This document shows positions 16,357 through 25,244 of a stretch of DNA of 64,000 nucleotides, one piece after another. The stretch is from Terriglobia bacterium. GTDB lineage: Bacteria; Acidobacteriota; Terriglobia; UBA7540. How positions within the stretch are numbered: position 1 is the first letter of the stretch; each line of letters begins with the position of its first letter. Below the pieces are notes generated by a model that did no database searches, was not told where the DNA came from, and saw only the letters and a program-made list of their open reading frames with translations. The stretch spans positions 1 through 64,000 of the forward strand of contig JAIQEZ010000050.1 of the NCBI GenBank assembly GCA_020073545.1, given 5' to 3'. The position numbers and the translations under genes are program-made.

Positions 16357-17883
16357 CTACTTACCGCTCGCTTGCCGGACTGGAAGCGTGGAGAGGAAAC
16401 GGACGATCTTCGGCCAAGCGTCGACTTGGGCTTTCGATGTGCCCTCGGGCGTCCCACCTATCCTGAGCTTCATGTTTTGCCGCGAGCCCGCTGTCGGCTC
16501 GTAGGCAATGGGCAGCCAATGGCCAACTCCCGCATAGGTGACTTGCTCATCAGGATACGGGTGCCGATTCCGCTTCAATCTCTCTACAATGAGACTGGAC
16601 ATCCACGAAGAAGGCCAGATCTGGTCATCGTTGCCACTCAGCAGTAGCAAGGGGCCGTGGATGCGCTCAACCTGAATCTCCGCGGGAGCCGGATCAAAAT
16701 GGGCGAGGCTGTCGCGGAACATCGGAGCGAATGCGACGGGAGTCCGCGTGACAATGCTCCACACATACCTGACCGCGAAGCCGGCCCCGATATGGATCGG
16801 GACATAGGGTAGAGGCTTGCCTCCATACGTCCATGCAGGACCGCCTGGTAGTTGATTTGCGGTGGCGCCCTCCCAACGAACATGACTCGGCGACCTCGCC
16901 ACAACTGCCTTAATTTCGGGAAAGATCGATGCCGCTATCAGTGCCGCCTCGGCTCCTCGAGAGACACCATAAAGGGCGATCGCTTCGGGATCCACATCGG
17001 GAACGGAGCGCATCCAGTGGATGGTCTTTCCGAAGTACTCGATGGGGATTGTTTGGAGGGTTGGTGGCAGCCTGTTCGCACCAAAATACGCCAAGGAAAA
17101 AGCGGTGAAACCACGAGCGGCCAGCATCACGGCCTCCGGCCCGCCGAGGCCGCCTTCTGAACCGCCAAGAACGATGACGCCGACGTGACGCCGGCCGTCA
17201 TCGGGTTTATAAAGGACACCTATGATACCGTCGGCATTGACGGACGCTGCTTTTGCCGCGGGGACAGCGAAGTGCCGTTCCACACGAACCGATCCCACTG
17301 CGTGTTCGTCGCAAATTGCCTCGATTTCGGTAAAGATGGGCTCAAACCAACCGCCAACGGCGAAGAACGAAGGGTCTCCGTTTTTCGGTTCCATGTCCGG
17401 CTGCATCGACCAGAACAGACCCATCCCATCCACGCCTGAATACGTACCGGAGAGGGGGGCCTGCGCAGCGAGGTCGATGAAACCGTGCGGATCAGAGGTG
17501 AAGACGGCTACGCTTTGCCAGTAACGCCGGTCGTGTGCACGGGACCGAGCGCGGATCGTAATAGGGCGGCGCGGTGGCAGTCCAGAAACGGTGATGGCCA
17601 GCCGTTCATCCATCAACGGTCGCGCCGGTGTGACGGTGAAAGTGGCTTGTTGTTGCTGATCGGCACCCCATGCGATCCAACTCGGGAATCCCGATTTCGT
17701 GGACTTTGTCTTCTGGCGCAAGCCCACTGACACGGACACGAGAAGAATGACGAGAATACTTGAAGTTACGACCAACTGCGCGTTCCACCGAGACAGTCTC
17801 TTCACAGGGCTTCTCCTCTCGATGCTACGATTCCTCCCTCCGTAAAGTTCCATCAGCTCTCCGGGAAAGTAGAAGACGCGCAT
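16357..17883 (-). CDS. Acyl-CoA thioester hydrolase/BAAT C-terminal family protein
   Basis: The product has an N-terminal membrane anchor (TSSILVILLVSVSVGL), a beta-sandwich (residues 75-190, ITVSGLPPRRPITIRAR) and an alpha/beta hydrolase domain. This is the two-domain plan of acyl-CoA thioesterases and bile acid-CoA:amino acid N-acyltransferases. The triad appears as Ser in LYGVSRGAEAAL, Asp in SGNDDQIWPS and His in YAGVGHWLP. The true start may be Met27 or so (VKRLSRW) rather than the first Met. Bacterial members are mostly uncharacterised; esterase or thioesterase activity outside the cytoplasm is the likeliest role. Confidence 0.75.
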   Translation of the reverse strand: MRVFYFPGELMELYGGRNRSIERRSPVKRLSRWNAQLVVTSSILVILLVSVSVGLRQKTKSTKSGFPSWIAWGADQQQQATFTVTPARPLMDERLAITVSGLPPRRPITIRARSRAHDRRYWQSVAVFTSDPHGFIDLAAQAPLSGTYSGVDGMGLFWSMQPDMEPKNGDPSFFAVGGWFEPIFTEIEAICDEHAVGSVRVERHFAVPAAKAASVNADGIIGVLYKPDDGRRHVGVIVLGGSEGGLGGPEAVMLAARGFTAFSLAYFGANRLPPTLQTIPIEYFGKTIHWMRSVPDVDPEAIALYGVSRGAEAALIAASIFPEIKAVVARSPSHVRWEGATANQLPGGPAWTYGGKPLPYVPIHIGAGFAVRYVWSIVTRTPVAFAPMFRDSLAHFDPAPAEIQVERIHGPLLLLSGNDDQIWPSSWMSSLIVERLKRNRHPYPDEQVTYAGVGHWLPIAYEPTAGSRQNMKLRIGGTPEGTSKAQVDAWPKIVRFLSTLPVRQASGK

Positions 17884-18093
17884 GGACTTGCGAGAACGAC
17901 AGCCTTATTGCCCGCAATAAGTCGCCTTGTGTTTACGAGCGCCCGTGTCTCGCAAATGACACCAGTACCCGCGGCTCGCATTTTCTTGCCGCGCTGCCTG
18001 GGAGTGTGCAAAAATGCTTAGACATGGAAAGTGCAGCGGTGATTGGACGCCGGCCTTCCCATCAGGGTGGCAACCAGCGACCGAGGAGAGGAA

Positions 18094-18849
18094 GTGCATC
18101 CCGATCTTAAGACCGTCATCGAGCTCCAGCAGGTCGACCTGAGGGTGGCGGAGCTGACGGTGCTGATCGATTCCCTGCCCGCCCAGATTCAAACCTTGCA
18201 GTCCCAACTGGACGACTTCATTCACACTCACGAAGAGCGCAAGAAACGCCTGGCCGCCAACCAGAAAGAACGGAAGGACCAGGAAGGCGAAATCAAAGTC
18301 ATCCAGGAAAAAATCACCAGGCACAAAGATCAGCTCTACCAGGTCAAGACCAACGAGCAATACCGCGCCATGCTAAAGGAGATCGGGGGTGAAGAGGCCA
18401 ACATCCGCAGGATCGAGGATCAGGTCCTGGAGAAGATGATCGAAGCGGAAGACCTCCAGGAGCATGTCCAGGAAGCCGCCGCGCGGCTGGAGGGTGAGAA
18501 AGCGCGCGTAGCGGGCGAGATCAAACGGCTGCAGGGCGAGCGGCAGACGGATCTGGATGAGCGCGAGCGCTTGCAGGCGTGCCGGAAGGAACTCGAAGCC
18601 GCTCTTGACGAATCTGTCCGGAACCTGTACGAACGCCTCCGCGCAGGCCGGAACGGCATCGCGCTGGCGGTCGTGCGCGACGGCCTCTGCACCGCCTGCA
18701 ACGTCTGGTTGCGGCCACAGGTCTACAATGAAATCCGCAGCAACGACGCCTTGCTGACCTGCGAGAACTGCAGCCGCATTATCTATTGCGTGGAGCCACC
18801 CGCGGAGCAGACGGAGGGCAACGGGCAGAGCGCGGGGGCGCCAGCTTGA
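18094..18849 (+). CDS. C4-type zinc-ribbon coiled-coil protein
   Basis: A GTG at 18094 preceded by GAGGAGAGG is the best start (MHPDLKTVIELQQVDLRVAEL). Residues 1-180 form a long charged coiled coil. The C-terminus is a zinc ribbon with CTACNVWL and CENCSRIIY as the two Cys pairs. The family (zf-RING_7/CT398-like) is widespread, helps envelope or flagellar assembly in some bacteria and binds nucleic acids in others. An upstream ATG at 18043 lacks a ribosome-binding site. It is followed about 90 bases later by the RNase H gene, as in many relatives. Confidence 0.8.
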   Translation: MHPDLKTVIELQQVDLRVAELTVLIDSLPAQIQTLQSQLDDFIHTHEERKKRLAANQKERKDQEGEIKVIQEKITRHKDQLYQVKTNEQYRAMLKEIGGEEANIRRIEDQVLEKMIEAEDLQEHVQEAAARLEGEKARVAGEIKRLQGERQTDLDERERLQACRKELEAALDESVRNLYERLRAGRNGIALAVVRDGLCTACNVWLRPQVYNEIRSNDALLTCENCSRIIYCVEPPAEQTEGNGQSAGAPA

Positions 18850-18939
18850 GCAGGCTGACTCGCCCCGCCTGACGCTAAGGCTGGCAACGACTCAACCCTT
18901 GTCTCAGGATGGAATCTCATCCGGAGCGCACCTTCCCGA

Positions 18940-19521
18940 ATGACAGAAATCGTGGCCCACATCGACGGCGCAGCACGCGGAAATCCCGGTCCGGCCGCCT
19001 ATGCGGTGGTCATGGAAACCGCTCAAGGCGCGCCCGTCGCGGCTTTTGCGAAGTTCCTGGGAGAAACCACCAACAACGTCGCGGAATATCAGGGCCTGCT
19101 GGCGGCATTGGATTACGCCCTGAACCATCACTTTCTCCGTTTGAGCATCATAACGGATTCCGAGCTGATGGCTCGCCAGATTGCGGGACGCTACAAGGTT
19201 CGGAGCCCCGGCCTGAAGCCTTTGCACGAGAAGGCGCAGGCGATGATCGCGCGCCTGGAGTCCTTTTCGATCCGGCACGTCTTGCGAGAACGGAACCGCC
19301 AAGCCGACCGCCTGGCAAATCAGGCTCTGGACGATGCGGAAGCTGGCATCGCGCCGCCCGCAACCGCACCCCGCGCCGCCTCACCACGGGCTTCCAACCC
19401 CGCCCCGGCTGAACCTCTGCGCACTGCCGCGTTCTTCCAAGGGGGAGTGCTCAAGCCGCTCGCGCCGCTTCCTCTGCATGACGGCGAGGAAGTGGAACTG
19501 GAAATTCGGCGCAAGAAATAA
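18940..19521 (+). CDS. Ribonuclease HI-family protein with DUF104-like C-terminal tail
   Basis: Residues 1-135 are an RNase HI fold: Asp9 (HIDGAARGNPGPA), Glu49 (NNVAEYQGLLAAL), Asp73 (IITDSELM) and a last Asp in ERNRQADRLAN give the DEDD set that cuts RNA in RNA-DNA hybrids. A Pro/Ala-rich linker (about 136-163) leads to FFQGGVLKPLAPLPLHDGEEVELEI. This closely follows the short DUF104/AF2212 antitoxin-like beta domain. The fusion is unusual for RNase HI. It sits next to the zinc-ribbon gene, a frequent neighbour. The ATG at 18940 overlaps no other gene and gives the full catalytic domain. Confidence 0.82.
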   Translation: MTEIVAHIDGAARGNPGPAAYAVVMETAQGAPVAAFAKFLGETTNNVAEYQGLLAALDYALNHHFLRLSIITDSELMARQIAGRYKVRSPGLKPLHEKAQAMIARLESFSIRHVLRERNRQADRLANQALDDAEAGIAPPATAPRAASPRASNPAPAEPLRTAAFFQGGVLKPLAPLPLHDGEEVELEIRRKK

Positions 19522-19846
19522 ACTGGCTAGTCCCGTGACCGCCTAAAGAAGTCCCGAACCCGTTCTGTTTACACGGCGCTTTGGTTGACTGCGACCGCTT
19601 CCGAAAAGAACCTAACCAGGCGGGCGCGGGACTAGCGAAGCGCCGCAGGGTAATGTGAAATCGACGCTGTGGGCGCCGAAGGTGTCTGCCTCCCACGTCT
19701 GAAGCTGAGCGAGGTACGGCCCGCCCGAGGCCGGGAAACGTTCCACCGGTAGGTCGCCATCGTGCGGTTCCACCAGGCTTAAAGAGTTGGTCCCCTGTAC
19801 CCCCGCACTCTGGTATTATAGGGTTAATCGTGGAGGCTGCTACCGC
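19522..19846. other. Gap without recognised feature
   Basis: These 325 bases hold no frame with recognisable coding content. A TATTAT near 19814 could be a -10 box for the downstream pair, but no good -35 box is spaced correctly. TGGAGG at 19831 is the ribosome-binding site of the next gene. Confidence 0.4.
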
Positions 19847-20101
19847 ATGAGTGACGGTACCCCCAAGCTTGGAGACCGCATTACTCGCAATCCTGAGATT
19901 TGCGGCGGGGAATCTGTCTTTAGGGACACCCGCGTACCGCTGCGCACCGTCTTGGCCAGTCTCGCGGAAGGGGATACCATCGACCAGATTCTGGCTGACT
20001 TTCCGACGTTGACTTTCGACGATGTTCGAGCAGCAATCGCGTTTGCGGCAGCCTCTGCCCAAGAGGATCTTCCTGTTCCCGCTGTCCCTCGTATCGGATG
20101 A
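19847..20101 (+). CDS. DUF433 antitoxin-like protein
   Basis: The 84-residue protein shows the DUF433 pattern: ITRNPEICGGESVFRDTRVPLRTVLASLAEGDTIDQILADFPTL (in part) and a predicted winged-helix end. Such proteins are usually paired with a DUF5615 PIN-like protein and are thought to be antitoxins. The start at 19847 follows TGGAGG. The stop overlaps the next gene's ATG (ATGA at 20098). Confidence 0.85.
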   Translation: MSDGTPKLGDRITRNPEICGGESVFRDTRVPLRTVLASLAEGDTIDQILADFPTLTFDDVRAAIAFAAASAQEDLPVPAVPRIG

Positions 20102-20484
20102 AGATTAAACTCGACGAAAATCTTCCCGCAGGACTCGCCGGCTTGCTTGCCACGCACGACCATGACATCCAGACGGTGCCAGAAGAGAAGTTGGCCGGCG
20201 CCAAGGATCCGGCCGTGTGGGATGCGGCGCAGCGCGAGTCCCGCTTCCTGATTACTCAGGACCTCGACTTCTCCGACTTGCGACGATTCAAGCCCGGCAC
20301 CCACCACGGACTGCTTCTCGTACGCCTGCGGACGCCTACGCGCCGCGCCCTGCTTGAACGAGTGCGGTTAGTCTTCGAAACCGAAGACGTCAGCTCCTGG
20401 GCGGGCTGTTTCGTCGTGGCGACCGAGCACAAGCTGCGCATTCGCAGGCCAGCGCCCCCAACTCCTTCCCCTGGGGGCAACTGA
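20098..20484 (+). CDS. DUF5615 PIN-like toxin candidate
   Basis: The 128-residue protein begins MKIKLDENLPAGLAGLLATHDHD and contains FLITQDLDFSDLRRF, the two acidic clusters of DUF5615 PIN-like proteins (Asp6/Glu7 and Asp near residue 59-62). It is translated with the DUF433 gene by a four-base overlap. RNase toxin activity is predicted by family, not shown. The C-terminal 20 residues are low complexity and run into a short direct repeat (TTCTGCATTCAT twice, 20485-20515). Confidence 0.82.
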   Translation: MKIKLDENLPAGLAGLLATHDHDIQTVPEEKLAGAKDPAVWDAAQRESRFLITQDLDFSDLRRFKPGTHHGLLLVRLRTPTRRALLERVRLVFETEDVSSWAGCFVVATEHKLRIRRPAPPTPSPGGN

Positions 20485-20634
20485 GTTCTGCATTCATTGT
20501 TCTGCATTCATTCTCATCAATCGTGCGTGGGTGCCCGCCGCCGTGGGCCATGTGTGCGGTGTGGAATTTGGACGCTCCGAGGAGGGACGTAGCGTATCGC
20601 CCTGCGGGCGGCGCATGACGCTTGGGACTTCCTG

Positions 20635-20640
20635 TATAAT
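20635..20640 (+). promoter_or_regulatory. Candidate -10 box for yggX
   Basis: A consensus TATAAT lies 100 bases before the yggX start. The -35 position has no clear TTGACA-like box, so this is a partial promoter call. Confidence 0.35.
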
Positions 20641-20740
20641 GGCCTCGGAAGGGTAGGCTGGTTTTGGTTTCCGGATTTTCGGCGGCTACCGAGCACTCCG
20701 CAGCGCTGAATCTGAGGGAGCCTTTCAAAGGGAGACTTCC

Positions 20741-21013
20741 ATGGCACAACGAATGGTGAAGTGTGTGAAGCTGCAGAAGGAGCTTCCGGGTCTTGACGAG
20801 CCGCCCTGGATCGGCGAACTCGGCCAGCGCATTTACGATCATGTTTCCCAAGATGCTTGGAAACTGTGGCTTGATCACTTGAGGATGCTGATTAACGAAT
20901 ATCGCCTGGTACCCTCGACGAAGGAAGCTCAGGACTTCATCGCTCAACAAATAGAGCAGTTTTTCTTCGGAGAAGGTGCTGCGCATCCGCCGAACTACAT
21001 CCCGCCCGAGTGA
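20741..21013 (+). CDS. Fe(2+)-trafficking/oxidative damage protection protein YggX
   Basis: The 90-residue product matches the YggX family along its length: [18 protein letters not shown] at the start, [22 protein letters not shown] in the middle and FFFGE near the end. The family protects iron-sulfur clusters from oxidants and may traffic iron in the cytosol. It is a single-gene unit with a strong AAAGGGAGACTTCC leader. Members are most common in Proteobacteria but also occur in Acidobacteriota. Confidence 0.9.
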   Translation: MAQRMVKCVKLQKELPGLDEPPWIGELGQRIYDHVSQDAWKLWLDHLRMLINEYRLVPSTKEAQDFIAQQIEQFFFGEGAAHPPNYIPPE

Positions 21014-21294
21014 AAGCCCGGGTTCGCGCTGGCGTTGCGCCGGACCGAACCCGCGGGCAGTCTTCCAGCAAGCTGATCTCCTACTCGCCGCTCACGATGG
21101 AGGCGCCCAAGGTGCTCTCGCCCTGTGTGTTGATTCTTGATTTTCACCGGCCTCCTCTATAACATGCTAAGCTCTTCACGGAAGGCTGCTCGCAGTGGGC
21201 CCCCGCGGGCGCTGAGGGCGGGTGCGAATTCGCCTCAAGGCGAAAGCTTTCCGAGGCTTTTGACTTCAAGGTAAATCAAGTCTGAAGGAGCCTT

Positions 21295-21642
21295 ATGCGA
21301 TTCCTGGCATCACCAGCATTCAGGGTTCTTGGGCTGGGCGTTGGCTTGCTCATCTGCGGTTTTGCGCTGTCGGCGGCGCCCGTCTCGGATGGGGCCGCCC
21401 TCTATCAGCAGAACTGCGCGATGTGCCATGGCGCCGACGGCAAGGGGTTTGCTGCCATCAAGACTCCTGATTTCACGGATCCAAAGTGGCAAGCCTCCCG
21501 GAACGACAACGAGATTGCGGAGGTCATCAAGAACGGCAAGAAGGGCACGCCCATGCCGGCCTTCGGCGGGAAGCTAAAGGAAGCGGACATCCAGACGCTG
21601 GTGAGGTACATTCGCTCCTTTGGCAGCAGCAAGGGAAAGTAG
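21295..21642 (+). CDS. Secreted monohaem cytochrome c
   Basis: The 115-residue protein has a signal peptide (GLGVGLLICGFALSAAP) followed by a small class I cytochrome c domain. CAMCH at about residues 40-44 binds haem, and the Met ligand is probably in GTPMPAFGGKL. It would carry electrons in the periplasm. No oxidase or reductase gene is adjacent. GAAGGAG precedes the ATG. Confidence 0.9.
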   Translation: MRFLASPAFRVLGLGVGLLICGFALSAAPVSDGAALYQQNCAMCHGADGKGFAAIKTPDFTDPKWQASRNDNEIAEVIKNGKKGTPMPAFGGKLKEADIQTLVRYIRSFGSSKGK

Positions 21643-21900
21643 CGGCGTACCGGCACTACAGCAAGTGCTGCTGGACGGGGCTCAGATTTTGTTGGGTGTC
21701 GGAAAAGCGGTCGACCCCGTGGGTGGGTAGCCGCGTGCATCCATCGCGGCATTTTCGCTGGCGGTTTCTGCCTGCGGCGGGCTCGTCTTACGGACGGGCA
21801 ACTTTCATCTCTCCTCTGAATTTCGCTGCTTGCCAAGCTGGCGAGTTCGGGGTAGCATCAGTTTCAAATTGAATCCGGGAGGTCGGGATAAGCCTAAGAA

Positions 21901-23028
21901 TTGGACGCTTCGTCGGAATGCATCGTAGAGCTTCGAAACGTCTGTAAGCGCTATGGGGAGCACGTTGCGCTGGAAGACTTTTCGCTCGCTGTGCGGCGGG
22001 GCGAATTCCTGACGCTTCTCGGTCCGAGCGGGAGCGGCAAGACGACGCTGCTGCGCTTGGTGGCAGGGTTCGAGTTACCCCAGGTGGGGCAAGTCCTCAT
22101 CAATGCGCGCGACGCATCCGCCCTCCCTCCTTACCATCGCAACGTCAACACCGTCTTTCAACATTACGCCCTTTTCCCGCACTTGACCGTCTTCCGCAAC
22201 GTTGCCTTCGGCCTGGAGCAGAAGAAGCTGCCCCAGGCGGAAATCCGCCGCCGCGTGCGAGTCATCCTGGAGATGGTGGAGTTGCCCGGCAAGGAGGATC
22301 GTTATCCTCATCAGCTGAGCGGCGGCGAGAAACAACGCGTGGCGCTGGCTCGCGCCCTGGTCCTGGAACCCGCCGTCCTGCTTCTCGACGAGCCACTCGG
22401 CGCGCTCGACCAAAAGCTGCGGCAACAAATGCAGGTGGAGTTGAAACGGCTGCGCGAGCGCCTGGGCATCACTTTCATCTTCGTCACGCACGACCAGGAA
22501 GAAGCCTTGGTGATGTCGGACCGCGTCGCGGTGATCAACCGCGGCCGCCTCGAACAAGTGGGGACGGGCGAAGAAATCTATGAACGCCCGCATACGCATT
22601 TCGTGGCGGAGTTCATGGGCGTCGAGAATTTCTTCGAGGTGAACTGCATCGCGCACACTCCTGAAGGCACGCGCTTCGAGACCGCTGCCGGGCATTCTCT
22701 GTGGGCCTGCAACTCCGCAGACCTCCCGCAGCATGCGCACGCCACGCTCGCCGTACGACCCGAGTGCGTGCGGCTGACCCGCGGTCTTCCGAGGGAAAAT
22801 GGGAGCCGACTCAACGTCATGAAGGGCGAACTGGTCGAGTCGATCTACGAGGGAGGAAGACGGCGTTGGGCGGTGCGCGTTTCCAATGGCCAGCGCGTCG
22901 TCGTGCGGGAGTCCAATACCTCCCGCGAATCGCGGCCCAATGGCGAGGCACGCGGAGCGAAGGTCTACGTTTCGTGGGATGCCACCAAGAGTCTTGTCTT
23001 TCCGCGGGACGGCTCCGTGGCGCGTTGA
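21901..23028 (+). CDS. ABC transporter ATP-binding protein, PotA/spermidine-putrescine type
   Basis: The 375-residue ATPase carries Walker A GPSGSGKTT (41-49), a Q loop in NTVFQHYALFPH, signature LSGGEKQRVALARAL, Walker B VLLLDEPLGALD and switch HDQEEA. A C-terminal TOBE domain (VRPECVRLTRG onward) is typical of PotA, CysA and MalK-like importers. GALD and EIYERPHTHFVAEFMG favour the polyamine group. The first plausible codon is TTG at 21901, with GGGAGG rather far upstream. No permease or binding protein gene follows, so it is an orphan here; a dispersed repeat lies behind it. Confidence 0.85.
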   Translation: MDASSECIVELRNVCKRYGEHVALEDFSLAVRRGEFLTLLGPSGSGKTTLLRLVAGFELPQVGQVLINARDASALPPYHRNVNTVFQHYALFPHLTVFRNVAFGLEQKKLPQAEIRRRVRVILEMVELPGKEDRYPHQLSGGEKQRVALARALVLEPAVLLLDEPLGALDQKLRQQMQVELKRLRERLGITFIFVTHDQEEALVMSDRVAVINRGRLEQVGTGEEIYERPHTHFVAEFMGVENFFEVNCIAHTPEGTRFETAAGHSLWACNSADLPQHAHATLAVRPECVRLTRGLPRENGSRLNVMKGELVESIYEGGRRRWAVRVSNGQRVVVRESNTSRESRPNGEARGAKVYVSWDATKSLVFPRDGSVAR

Positions 23029-23189
23029 CCTGACAGGAAGAGAAATCTTCGCCCCCAGCGAGGAAACTCAGCCTCAAGAGAACAGGAAGGCGGAATTTCG
23101 CGATTGCTCATTTTCCCCGGGCACGACGGCGACAACCCCAACCCCTACCCTAATAGGAAACAAACAGCGAAAGCCCCACAGGCCTTTAG

Positions 23190-23385
23190 CAGGCTGCGGA
23201 AAAACGCCCCCCTGTCATCCTGAGCCCATTCGCTGTCATCCTGAGGCGAAGCCGAAGGATCTTTGTCATTTCGCTCAGGGTAAACTACGCGAAGGATCTC
23301 GCTCTGCGCATATTCATGAACATACGAGATCCTTCGTCGCCTGCGGCTCGTCAGAATGACAGCGCCTACGAGTTTTTCCGCAGCC
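23190..23385. repeat. MITE-like repeat with 14-bp terminal inverted repeats
   Basis: GGCTGCGGAAAAAC (23192-23205) and its exact complement (23372-23385) bound about 195 bases that contain CTGTCATCCTGAG and GAAGGATCT strings. A near-identical copy lies at 34303-34505 and shorter relatives at 25111-25244. There is no coding potential, so it would be a non-autonomous element. The rest of the 23029-23493 gap shows nothing else. Confidence 0.75.
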
Positions 23386-23493
23386 CGTTTAGACCCTCTG
23401 CCGTTCCGGGCCGCAACAAAATCTGCAACCAACCGCGTGCGAATTCCATCTCTTAAGTGGGGCTAAACCTGATTCTCTGAGGGAGGATGCCGG

Positions 23494-24135
23494 ATGGCGT
23501 CTCAGAACCTCCGGGTGGTGGGCCTGTCTGAGCGGAAGGCGTGTGACCGCCGGTCGTTTGTTGCCGCAATCCTGGGCTTCGTGGGCGCAGGGGTTTGGCT
23601 GGGCGGGTCGCAGCAGGTATCTGCCCGCTCCGGATCAGCTTTGGGGGAGTCGGCGGGCCGCGCGCCCGGCAAACCCTCTCCACAGTTCATCAAGCTGGTG
23701 GAGTTCGACGGCTCCGGCAAAAGGGAGGGGATTGTGACGACGGAAAAAGTACTCAAGACTGAGGCCGAGTGGAAGCAAATCCTCACTCCGGAGCAATTTG
23801 AGGTAACGCGCCGCAAGGGCACCGAGCGCGCCTTCACCGGCCAATACTGGAACCTTCACGAGAAAGGAATCTTCCGCTGCGTCTGTTGCGGCAACGCCCT
23901 CTTTAATTCCGAAACGAAATTCAATTCCGGCACCGGCTGGCCGAGTTTCTGGGAGCCGATTGCGAAACAGAACGTCCTGGTGGAATCCGACCTGAGTTAC
24001 GGCATGAAACGCACGGAAGTCCAGTGTGCCAAATGCGACGCGCACCTCGGCCATCTGTTTGATGACGGTCCCCCGCCTACCCACCTCCGCTATTGCATCA
24101 ATTCCGCAGCGTTGAAATTTGTGAAGAGCCCCTGA
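23494..24135 (+). CDS. msrB: Peptide-methionine (R)-S-oxide reductase, exported form
   Basis: The 213-residue enzyme reduces methionine-R-sulfoxide in proteins. The catalytic Cys is at 201 (LRYCINSAAL). Two CxxC zinc sites are seen (CVCCGN and CAKCDAHLGH), with the signature GTGWPSFWEP. The first 70 residues include DRRSFVAAILGFVGAGVW, a twin-arginine-like or signal-anchor segment, so this form probably acts in the envelope. The domain starts near TTEKVLKTEAEWKQIL. MsrA is not adjacent. Confidence 0.92.
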   Translation: MASQNLRVVGLSERKACDRRSFVAAILGFVGAGVWLGGSQQVSARSGSALGESAGRAPGKPSPQFIKLVEFDGSGKREGIVTTEKVLKTEAEWKQILTPEQFEVTRRKGTERAFTGQYWNLHEKGIFRCVCCGNALFNSETKFNSGTGWPSFWEPIAKQNVLVESDLSYGMKRTEVQCAKCDAHLGHLFDDGPPPTHLRYCINSAALKFVKSP

Positions 24136-24199
24136 AAAGTTTCCCCAGCTTCAACTCTCCCTGACCGGGGTGTGCAGCCCTGGGCCGGCGGCATAGCAC

Positions 24200-24472
24200 T
24201 CAGTGACCGCCAACGGATTGACCGAGGGCGTTCGTGGCGGCGAGCTGTTTCTCCACATCGGCGAGCGCACCCTCCAGCATCGCACGGTGGCGGGGATTCT
24301 GGCTGGCCTGGATTTGTTGCTGCAAGTGGGTGCGAGCGAGCAGCAAAGATTCTTTCTTGCGTACCGCCGCGGCCATTTCCGGGCTAAGGCGCTTCTTGGC
24401 AGGATTGCCCCGGTCGGACCGCGCGGATTCGATCTGCGACTCAACGGATTTGCTTTCCCAGCCTCTGGCCAT
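24200..24472 (-). CDS. Small conserved hypothetical protein
   Basis: From Met at 24472 the 90-residue protein reads MARGWESKSVESQIESARSD and continues as a helical, charged protein (MAAAVRKKESLLLARTHLQQQIQ...). I recall this MARGWESKSVE start only as a recurrent Acidobacteriota protein and know no function. An upstream start at 24517 would add 15 weakly coding residues. No signal peptide or cysteine motif is present. It converges on msrB. Confidence 0.6.
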   Translation of the reverse strand: MARGWESKSVESQIESARSDRGNPAKKRLSPEMAAAVRKKESLLLARTHLQQQIQASQNPRHRAMLEGALADVEKQLAATNALGQSVGGH

Positions 24473-24576
24473 ATGCTTCCAGGCCAATAGACTACCCGCT
24501 TCTGCCCATTTCAGCAATCACCCCAGGGGGACAACGGCGCGGGTGCCGGACCGTGGCTGTGCGTTCAGGGAGCTTG

Positions 24577-25005
24577 TCAAGGTTGGCCTGGGTAATCGGT
24601 GTGAAGCTTGAGCGTCTTGCCAGGGATCACCGCGATGCGTTCCTGATAGAACGCGCGGCCGCCGGGTTTACGCAACTCGAGGGTGTGGGTACCGGCTCGG
24701 AGCGGGAACTTCTTGAGCTGGCCGGTGCGGCCCGCAAAGCCGCCATCAATATAGATCGAGTCGCCTTGGTGCTTCGTTAAGATCTTGACTTCACCAACCG
24801 CCGGGCCTGGGACGTACGCCGGTCCCCACCACGGCCCATAGCCGTACCACCAGCCAGGACCATAGAAGCCCGGGTAGAAGCCTGGACCATAGTAGATGCC
24901 GAAGGCGTGGGGGCCACCGAAAAAAACCTCGCGGGCGGACGCTGCCGGCACGAAAGTCAAGAGCGCCAAAAGGGCAATTGCTGAGCCTTTCCAAAAACGC
25001 GACAT
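24577..25005 (-). CDS. Secreted PEGA-domain protein with Gly/Tyr/Pro-rich linker
   Basis: The start at 25005 (MSRFWKGSAIALLALLTFVPAASA) gives a clean signal peptide. The mature protein opens with a Gly/Tyr/Trp/Pro-rich stretch (GFYPGFYGPGWWYGYGPWW). A PEGA-like beta domain follows (VKILTKHQGDSIYIDGGFAGRTGQLKKFPLRAGTHTLELRKPG in part), usually found in surface proteins. The Met at 25041 is further upstream and less likely. The product probably lies at the cell surface or in the periplasm; its partner is unknown. Confidence 0.75.
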   Translation of the reverse strand: MSRFWKGSAIALLALLTFVPAASAREVFFGGPHAFGIYYGPGFYPGFYGPGWWYGYGPWWGPAYVPGPAVGEVKILTKHQGDSIYIDGGFAGRTGQLKKFPLRAGTHTLELRKPGGRAFYQERIAVIPGKTLKLHTDYPGQP

Positions 25006-25061
25006 GGCTGCTGCCCTCCCTTCCATCTCCGGCCTCGGCAACTGGGCTGCCCTGACCGGTT

Positions 25062-25067
25062 ATTATA
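25062..25067 (-). promoter_or_regulatory. Candidate -10 box upstream of PEGA gene
   Basis: Read on the minus strand this is TATAAT, about 57 bases before the start at 25005. The -35 position (GTTCAT with 17-base spacing) is weak. Confidence 0.4.
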
Positions 25068-25110
25068 CTTAGATGCCAGAGAGGATGAACTCGCTGCTCG
25101 TTCCTAAGAG

Positions 25111-25244
25111 GTTGCTGAAAAACTCGCCCCCCTGTCATTCTGAGGAGCTGAAGGCGACGAAGAATCTCGTAAGTTATTGAGGGGTCGAAAAGGCAGATCC
25201 TTCGCTTCGCTCAGGATGACATGCCCGAATCGTTTTTCAGCAAC
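25111..25244. repeat. Short MITE-like repeat with 13-bp terminal inverted repeats
   Basis: GTTGCTGAAAAAC (25111-25123) and its exact complement (25232-25244) enclose 108 bases with CTGTCATTCTGAGGAG and a GCTCAGGATGACA arm. It is a shorter relative of the elements at 23190 and 34303 with different ends. Nothing else is seen between 25245 and 25429. Confidence 0.7.
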
